This document shows positions 57,366 through 64,000 of a DNA stretch of 64,000 bases, one piece after another. Under the pieces are notes generated by a model that saw only the letters and a list, made by a program, of their open reading frames with translations, was not told the origin of the DNA and did not search any database. A program made the translations under genes and the position numbers. Position 1 is the first letter of the stretch. Each line of letters opens with the position of its first letter. Origin of the DNA: Zhengitettix transpicula (lineage: Eukaryota > Arthropoda > Insecta > Orthoptera > Tetrigidae); the NCBI GenBank assembly GCA_037074705.1, contig CM073593.1, positions 18,627,001 to 18,691,000 on the forward strand, written 5' to 3'.

Positions 57366-58115
57366 GATATATTGTAAAGAGATAGGCATTTAATGGCTCC
57401 ACTGGAAGTACCTTTTGCACGTTACAGTTGTAAATAATGTTTATTTACCTTATTAGACCAATTACTTACTTTCATCCAAGAACAGATTGTGAGTTAAATG
57501 AGTCAAGAATAATAAGACTAACGTTTAAACAACAGAGCGCCAATCCGGGACAGGGCTTTACCAGTCCCATGTTCGGCAACGGAGAGATTTTTATTACCTG
57601 CCCCAATTTCTTGGACGCGACTGTATTCATAATTAATATGAAAAACAGTTATTTTCATACGTTCGCGATTGGTATCAATTATGACGTTGATGTGTCATTT
57701 TATCTGGACGAGAATCTGTACACTGGTATTCGGAAGTTGGTGCGGTTGATCCACAACCAAGCGTTGTTCATCTGAACGTTACTGTTAGAACTTTATTTGC
57801 AATAATAGTATTTTCATCCATGGAACAGGCCCGATGGCGCAGAAGATATGAAAGGAAATTGGTCTTGCCTTGAGGTAGATCAAGCGGCACTTAGCCGTTT
57901 GGAAAACCGTTCGCACCGCTCCAGTGAATGTCCAAGGAGCCTTTCTTTAAGCTCACGATCAAGGATTGAAATATTTATTTGTTCTGTAGTGTGCATATAT
58001 GCTATGTGTTTGAGTTACGTACGCTGGTTCATGTCCGTTTTGCATTGGCGATCAACGTGCCACCAAGGACGTGGCGTAACTAGTTGTTTTGACATGCAGT
58101 TGTTTGTGTCCACAG
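57366..58115. other. Unassigned interval, partly CpG-containing
   Basis: A 112-codon plus-strand frame (57437-57775) and the start of a 133-codon one (57848-58249) lie here. Neither translation matches a family I recognise. The second overlaps the exon candidate in a different phase. Confidence 0.3.
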
Positions 58116-58214
58116 CTCGTCAGTGCACGAAGCTCAGCTGTTATGAGCGGGGTCTGGACACAGACTTCGGCCTGCGCCTTCTGTGGCAGGCAGCTACCTC
58201 ACTCGCACTTGTCT
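58116..58214 (+). CDS. Candidate internal coding exon (99 nt), possible half C2H2 finger
   Basis: Bounded by a good acceptor (TGTTTGTGTCCACAG ending at 58115) and a strong donor (GTAAGT at 58215). It is GC-rich against an AT-rich background, a multiple of three, and fully open in phase 0 and also in one other phase. The phase-0 reading includes MSGVWTQTSACAFCGRQLPH then SHLS. CAFCGRQL....L resembles the first half of a C2H2 zinc finger, whose histidines would lie in the next exon. The ATG at 58143 could also be a start. No neighbouring exon was found in the window, so the gene is not identified and the call rests on splice sites and composition. Confidence 0.3.
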
Positions 58215-58391
58215 GTAAGTATTATTATTTTTTCTATTTAACCCTTTAGTGCGTAGTGTAGCATATATGCAACGTATCTTTTAGTATCACCCCAGAAGCG
58301 TCTGTTGGTTTCTAAGAGCGCTAATTTGTAATGCAGATACGAAGCACCATGCACTTAGATTATTTTTGGCATCAGTGGACAGGTTGAAACT

Positions 58392-58695
58392 TGCCTGTCC
58401 TAACTTTGTGTGAGTCAACCCCTCAGGCCAGATTTTTTCTACCCGCCGGACAACTTTAAAATATTTCTTTTCTGCGTTTTTTTTAATGATTTCTTAAAGA
58501 AAGAAAATTTAAGCCTCATTCTCAGGGTACTTTAATGCCACTAAAATAATAATTATCCAATTAATGTGAATTATTGATAAACAGACCTAACTATATTTAT
58601 GTTGAATATGTGCAACATCATGAGACAAATCAACTTTGGTGACGTTAAATACTGTTTGGTTATTTTTCCTGTATTCTAGTCACAAAAATATATCT
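58392..58695 (+). repeat. Repeat X, forward copy
   Basis: GTGAGTCAACCCCTCAGGCC, CTACCCGCCGGACAACTTTA and TAATGTGAATTATTGATAAA, matching 53125-53416 in reverse orientation. Confidence 0.65.
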
Positions 58696-60124
58696 TTAAA
58701 AATTTAGTTTTTAAAAAAAATCATGCACTACAAGTTTAAAACCAATAATCATAGATTAAATTCCGAATTAATAAATGACATACATTTCCCTGCGTCGTCC
58801 ATATTATATTTTCCATATATTTAGTACTTTTCAAATAAATTAAATCTACAGTTCTTAGATAGTTCAAATTCTACACTCAGAAGCCTTAGGTTCCAGTAAA
58901 GTATCTTTGTGTTCCTTTCTTAATTATTCCTGTTTTCATCTGCAGAAAAAGTGACGCACGTTTTACTGAGTTTTCAAACATCAATATGGGCAAATTTATC
59001 ATTCTTTCTTCCATTATTGATGAATGGACTCTTTAATTAGATTGATATTCAAAAATAGCGTCCTCAAAATCGTCCAAAATTTTATTATCTGTTCGTCATA
59101 CAATAAGAAAGACCTTAGGAGCTTTCGACTAAATATAGTAATAATCATCTGAAAATTTATTTACAAAACATTTATTGTACAAGAACTAGTTTTAAGTTAA
59201 CTATAAATTACCTGCCACATATACATTATTTGATAATATATCTATATATATATATTATTCGGAATACTATTTTTCGTCAAAATTGTGAAGTAATCTCATT
59301 TCATCGTCATACGACTGCTTTCTTATGAAAAATCATGAATTATTTTCTCCTTTCGAATCTTTCTGCTATTATCATTCCTTCTCCCGTCCCCTGATGAGTG
59401 AAATGGATGTAGAGCCTTATAAATGGCAATCATAGTTATATTTTCCATTGCATTTTTGTTTCCACATCAACTCACCCACCACTCACACTAAAACTGCTGT
59501 AATATAAAACCAAATGCCCGACCTATCCTTCATTACCTTGCTTTACCCTCATGTAACCTGTCACTCTAAAAAATCTAGCTAATGCTAAATACATAACTAG
59601 CAGTGACTAATGCATCGGACTCGCAATTCTCTTACAAAAGTTATTCAAATACTCTATGGAATTTTGTAAACTTCGTATACAATTGTGCGTATGACTACGT
59701 CTTACATATAACATATAAATGGTGATTCTCAATTACCAGACGTCTAATCACTTCTAAATGAACTTTTCTTCTATTTTATTCTCCCAGAAGCTGAGAAACT
59801 ATTATTCAGTTCCAGCCAAATAATAAATATTTTACTGTGCAAAAGAAAGATATACTTTTTAATCGATCGCATTTAGATGATAAGAATATAATTGAGGTTT
59901 TGGTATGCTCCGTAAATATACCGTTTCTGTCTCTATCTGGTGGCTTTCTATGTGGATGAGTGCTCGTCACTGTAACACAAATAGCCACACAGCAGCACAG
60001 TATAAGGTGAAGCCGGAAACGGTGTTGCACAAGGCAGGAGGTGGGGGTTCAGAATCGTCAACAACTTTCACACCTATAATGAGATATGTGCTCTAAACAA
60101 TTTCAATATAGTACAACTCAGTCG

Positions 60125-60127
<3 letters not shown>
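58696..60127. other. Unassigned interval
   Basis: AT-rich. The small family A fragment at 59505-59575 is listed separately. 59880-60100 is less AT-rich with short frames on both strands and no recognisable protein. Confidence 0.3.
59505..59575 (+). repeat. Family A fragment, internally deleted
   Basis: AAATGCCCGACCTATC joined to TTTACCCTCATGTAACCTGT and a short A run: the two ends of the 3' half with the middle missing. Confidence 0.5.

Positions 60128-60167
<40 letters not shown>
60128..60167. repeat. (TA)n microsatellite
   Basis: About 20 dinucleotides on the left of the reverse LTR copy. Confidence 0.9.
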
Positions 60168-60170
<3 letters not shown>

Positions 60171-61148
60171 AATATTAAAATGGATGACGTTAATTACATT
60201 AAAGGAATGATTAAATATAATATAAATGAAAAACTTCTTAACAATTAACAAACAAAAATATTTATTTTGTTTTGTGGCTTTCACAGAATAAAAGATAATT
60301 ACAAACAAAATTTGAGATCTGTTCTCTCAGGGCATTTACTGGGTTTGATAATGAACACACAAAAAAAAGATTTAAAATCTTATTAACAAAACAGTTTTTA
60401 ATTTACCTAAACAATATGTCGATAGAATGAAAGAAATTAAAAAGTAGTGAAATTAACTTTGATTGACAATTAAAAGAGAACGAAATCTGGCTTTATCCTT
60501 TAATTTGCGTTTACAATATTATTCAAAATTATGTTACTTACGGACCGTCGGTCTGGTACCAGAACAATCAATTTTACCTCGTACGGACACTTTTACACTC
60601 TTTAATTATTTAATATCAAGCCTTGGTTTTCACTGATTCTACACTTCACTTTAAAATTTGGCAATGTTGGCTGTATTCCGTTGATTGCTCCGCTCCACAA
60701 TAAATTACCAATGTTCTCCTTTATTAATTTCTCCACGAAGATTTTGGAAAGTTCTATTCTGACGAAAACTGCTCTTACTTTCCAATATATACGCTGCAAT
60801 ACTTCCGTGAATGTTTTCTTTGTATTAATTCACAACTTTAACTAGTTATACATTAACGATGTCTAGTCTCTGCTCATGTTTTATTACTTGTTCTACTCCT
60901 CCTAATGTTCTGCAGCCAACTAACTATCCTAGTGCTGTAGGCGTAAAACTGACTTAGACTTTCCTGGCTGGCTGTATACGTAAAACTGACCGAGACTTTC
61001 GTGCGCGCAAACGCCATTTTGGCATTTCTACAAAAGCAACCAAGCTCGCTTTTCCATTGTTGCTTTGTTCGATCAGACCGCTGTAATGGATTCATCAAAC
61101 AATACAAATTTTATGTCCAAACAATTAATGGCCTAATTAACTATTGCT

Positions 61149-61151
<3 letters not shown>
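60168..61151 (-). repeat. LTR-like repeat, family 1, reverse copy between two (TA)n arrays
   Basis: TGTAAT at 60168 to a diverged ...TACA at 61151, 984 bases. On the minus strand it carries TAGCGGTCTGATCGAAC, CAGACCGACGGTCCGTAAGT, AAGCCAGATTTCGTTCTC and GTAAATGCCCTGAGAG. It lacks the PBS-like extension. It is most similar to the 24590 copy. Long (TA)n on both sides suggests insertion into a pre-existing (TA)n tract. Confidence 0.7.

Positions 61152-61194
<43 letters not shown>
61152..61194. repeat. (TA)n microsatellite
   Basis: About 21 dinucleotides on the right of the LTR copy and directly before the hairpin element. Confidence 0.9.
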
Positions 61195-61195
<1 letters not shown>

Positions 61196-61197
<2 letters not shown>

Positions 61198-61287
61198 GAT
61201 TATTTGTATACTAAAAAGTAGTAAGGACATTTTAATTCCCTTCGTCTGTGATTTGCAAAAGCTATACAATTATCTTCAGCTGTCACG

Positions 61288-61331
<44 letters not shown>

Positions 61332-61436
61332 TCGTGACAGCTCAAGTTAATTATATAGCTTTTCCAAATCACAGACGAAGGGAATTCATTAAAACGTCCT
61401 TACTACTTTTTAGTATACAAATAATTTTCTCACTAC
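61196..61436. mobile_element. Near-perfect hairpin element with (TA)n loop
   Basis: Arms of about 95-100 bases: ATTATTTGTATACTAAAAAG and TTCCCTTCGTCTGTGATTTG on the left are mirrored on the right at 61436-61415 and 61385-61364. The loop is an uninterrupted (TA)n of about 40 bases (61288-61328). A few mismatches and a 4-base indel separate the arms. No frame is present. Confidence 0.75.
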
Positions 61437-61499
61437 ATCAGCAAGGATCTAAATTATGATGAAATGGTACATAAACGAAGAAACGTACTGAGTAAATTA

Positions 61500-61790
61500 T
61501 TCTGTTCTTAAATTTATATTAATCTGCCATATAATAACAGAATAAATATAATGGCCAAACAGTCTTAAAAGCTGAACAATTGACAGTGAAAACAATACAA
61601 TTGTAACTCTGCGTTTCGTAACTATTTTGGTCATCAGGTGAACAACAGTTAAAAAAAATAATCATGACAACTAAAGCAATAGACCTTAATGCTAATTATG
61701 TTCTCAAATTTCTTCAATTATATATATGTATATAATTGAATATTTAGATGTTAAAAAGAAGAAATATTTTACCATGTGTTGCTAAAAATT
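61500..61790 (-). repeat. Repeat W, copy 2, with CTGATGA...GAAAC motif
   Basis: Shares several blocks with 29985-30215. On the minus strand it additionally has CACCTGATGACCAAAATAG (from about 61640) and GAAACGCAGAGTTAC, the exact hammerhead core heptamer and GAAAC, 13 bases apart. No stable stem II is visible between them. Confidence 0.45.
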
Positions 61791-62111
61791 TGTTAATTTA
61801 AATCAGGAGTGTTCAGACTTGTATTATTAACGATCGACCGCAAAAATAGTGTGCCGCAACAAGATCAACAACAAAAATAGGGGGTGCAGAACCAGGCTTA
61901 ACCATGACATGACAGGTGGTGGTGAGCCTGTCGCTGCTACGGCCTATGTAGTTTGAATTCCACTACTAGATGAAAAAAATAGTGTAACTAAAATTAAATT
62001 TTTTTTATACTTTCAGTTTACACATTAATAATAATAATAATAATAATAATGTGATAACAGATTATTCTTTATATCCCGATACATATTGTTCTGGATTTGT
62101 TGTGAGGAAAC
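61791..62111. other. Unassigned interval with (AAT)n
   Basis: (AAT)n microsatellite at about 62026-62050. Nothing else recognised. Confidence 0.4.
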
Positions 62112-62362
62112 AATATCATTTAGATTATTCGGGTATTCAATCGTCTTGGAGTCGATAAGTGAGCAAGAAAAAGAGAAAAAAGGCAAAGAAAAGTGAAAAA
62201 AGAGCGTCTAGACTATCTTTCTCGTCCTCTCCTTGACCTGCCTCTTTCTTTCTGTTTTTCTTGTTTTCTTCGCTTTTCTTTTTTTTACTTTTATTTGCCT
62301 TTTTTCTCTTGCTCACTTATCTACTCCAAGACAATGGAATATCTGAATAAACTAAATAATAA
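62112..62362. mobile_element. Foldback element with purine-rich arms
   Basis: ATTTAGATTATTCGGGTATT on the left and the reverse complement of the right end (ATTTAGTTTATTCAGATATT) start arms of about 85 bases. GTCTTGGAGT...GATAAGTGAGCAAG and an A/G-rich run are mirrored. The left arm is strongly purine-rich and the right arm pyrimidine-rich. The 63-codon frame here is low-complexity. Confidence 0.65.
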
Positions 62363-64000
62363 GTATTATATGTTGTCCAGCTAATTTTCATCGGATAGTA
62401 CGTAATATGTTAGTGACTGAAAATTCCCACCGGAAAACCTAAAATATCACTTTGAGTCTATAAATTCATATAAAATATAGATTAATACCGTTATATAACT
62501 CTCTATATCAGAGATGCGTTATGATATTTTACGAGCCATCAGCACTATCGCTCTACACTGTACCTTCCGATTTTGACATCCATTTTACTGTCGTATAAAA
62601 ATTAATAGACATCATTCGATACAAATCTGTTATCAAAAAGGCAATAAAATAAGTTTAGTAAATAAGTACACTAGTTAAATTAACTCTAAATAAGTTAACA
62701 CATGTGTCAATGTTTAATCAATACGATCTTGATGTATTCAAGGACGCTTAATCAAATTATAATAAGTCAAATCGTTTAAAATTGCATGTAGAATTCATAA
62801 GAAGACTTAAAAATCACTTTTTTGATCATTAATTTTACAGCCCTCACTATCAACCTTTTAGCGCACCAGCTTTAAATTGTATAAAACAAATTCAAACTTA
62901 TAATTTGATCGTATGCACCTCCAAGATTTTCAATTATTAGGTTCCAAACTAATTTAAAAATTTTATATAAAAGAATTTTGAATAAATATACAAATGCATG
63001 CCTGAAAATTAATGAAAATAATTTTGTCATATAAAGAATATTTTACTTTACACCTGATTTTTATTAATAAGATACATTAAACGACCATTATGAAACTCGT
63101 TGATTCTATAATACAATTAACTCATTATATAACACGATTATGATCTTCATTATTAATAACAAATCAGGCAACTAAAAATCATGTAAATTTTCCAAATTTA
63201 CATATTCATATAAAAACTTCAGAATCAAGTATATTCCAAAGAAAATAATAACTTGATGAAAGTACCAAAAAATTTCATAATCGTCGTTGAAAAAAATATT
63301 TTAGACTTTCTGTTATAATGCCCGTTTAATTTATTTTATTAATATTATATATTTAAAGTCTGAAGTTAATTTTAGAAAACGTTTATCTTGATTTCAGACA
63401 AGAATTATTATTTTGCTGGGCTAGTTTTGAACCAAATACACCTGTTTTACTCATACTTATTGAACCATACAAACACAGTTACTGTGTTCCTTTGCCTTGA
63501 TAACATCTGAACACATTCGGAGAACTTGAACGTTAATATCAGCCTCGTTTCTACTTTTCAATATTTTAAATTTAATATTCACGTTCCTTATTTTAATTTT
63601 CTGTATCTGAGATGCCTAAAATGAGATTATTGTTTCTTTCATCCAAGTGGAACGGAGTCTTACGACATTCAAACAACGCTCTCAAAGAGACTCACAGAAA
63701 GAAAACTGCGCCGGATATTTCTGAATCCGTCAATTTAATTTGCAATTTTGCGACAAAATTAAATATTTCTACGTCACATTATACAGTTAAGTAATTGCTT
63801 TACTAACACTTGCTATTTATCTGCTATTACTGGTGAATTGGTCGTTGAAAAACATTTTCAGATATATGAACTAATTTAGGATCTGTATACCAACGATCAA
63901 ATCTTAAAAATTTTATTCTTATTAATGTCATCAATTTAAAGCTAGGTTTCAAGGTGCAAACTTTCCACATTTATGTATTTATTTATCAGATCTTAAAATA
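62363..64000. other. Unassigned AT-rich interval
   Basis: No gene, RNA or window-internal repeat recognised. A 60-codon frame at 63612-63794 is slightly less AT-rich but has no known motif. Confidence 0.35.

Noticed and set aside
57437..57775. 112-codon plus-strand frame as a gene
   Set aside because: No recognisable motif, no splice context and no similarity seen to any family I know.
57848..58249. 133-codon plus-strand frame as a protein-coding gene
   Set aside because: It reads through the likely acceptor and donor at 58115/58215 in a different phase, and its translation shows no known domain.
62193..62384. 63-codon Phe/Leu-rich frame as a membrane peptide
   Set aside because: It is the translation of the pyrimidine-rich arm of a foldback element.

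Overview
The window is eukaryotic and almost entirely non-genic. It is AT-rich, and its sparse short open frames belong mostly to decayed transposable elements. It carries mariner/Tc1 transposase fossils, Penelope-like elements (PLEs), LINE and SINE-like debris, LTR fragments, foldback elements and (TA)n arrays. That mix fits a large, repeat-rich arthropod genome, most likely an insect. I cannot name the species. No complete host protein-coding gene is supported. Two GC-rich islands with good splice signals are the best host-gene candidates: 35035-35235 (promoter or 5'-UTR exon) and 58116-58214 (a 99-nt exon-like block). The window may lie within or between introns of a large gene, but that is inference.

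Layout. 1-4.3 kb: a head repeat, then four head-to-tail units of a poly(A)-tailed SINE-like family (called family A here). 4.5-8.8 kb: an orphan PLE 3' end, a mariner C-terminus, a GC-rich element with terminal inverted repeats, and a modular repeat array (family R). 10-14.7 kb: more family R, a reverse family A copy and an internally deleted mariner. 17-18.9 kb: a head-to-head inverted pair of PLE-type termini and a short acidic open frame. 20.4-25.5 kb: three LTR-like copies. 26.9-28.4 kb: a foldback and a dead mariner. 30.5-33.4 kb: a tRNA-derived SINE, the best-preserved PLE (reverse transcriptase plus GIY-YIG endonuclease, minus strand) and a deleted mariner. 35-41 kb: the GC island, a fold-back family A insertion, a truncated family A copy, a Tc1-like fossil and a short tandem-bodied R element. 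42.4-53 kb: PLE ends, a tRNA-core repeat, a second PLE, a mariner fragment and three LTR copies. 53-64 kb: a repeat pair in inverted orientation, the second tRNA-core repeat, a LINE C-terminus, the exon candidate, a reverse LTR between two long (TA)n arrays, and two hairpin elements.

Themes. (1) PLE 3' ends recur with the spaced pair CTGAAGA...GAAAC, reminiscent of the hammerhead ribozymes known from PLEs. One pair is arranged as an inverted repeat. (2) LTR copies have TGTAAT/ATTACA termini and sit beside (TA)n. Several extend past the apparent LTR end through a lysine-tRNA-type primer-binding-site-like sequence to a second ATTACA. (3) Family A shows tandem, fold-back and chimeric insertions, suggesting reverse transcriptase template jumping or snap-back. 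All family names here are local labels; no database search was possible.
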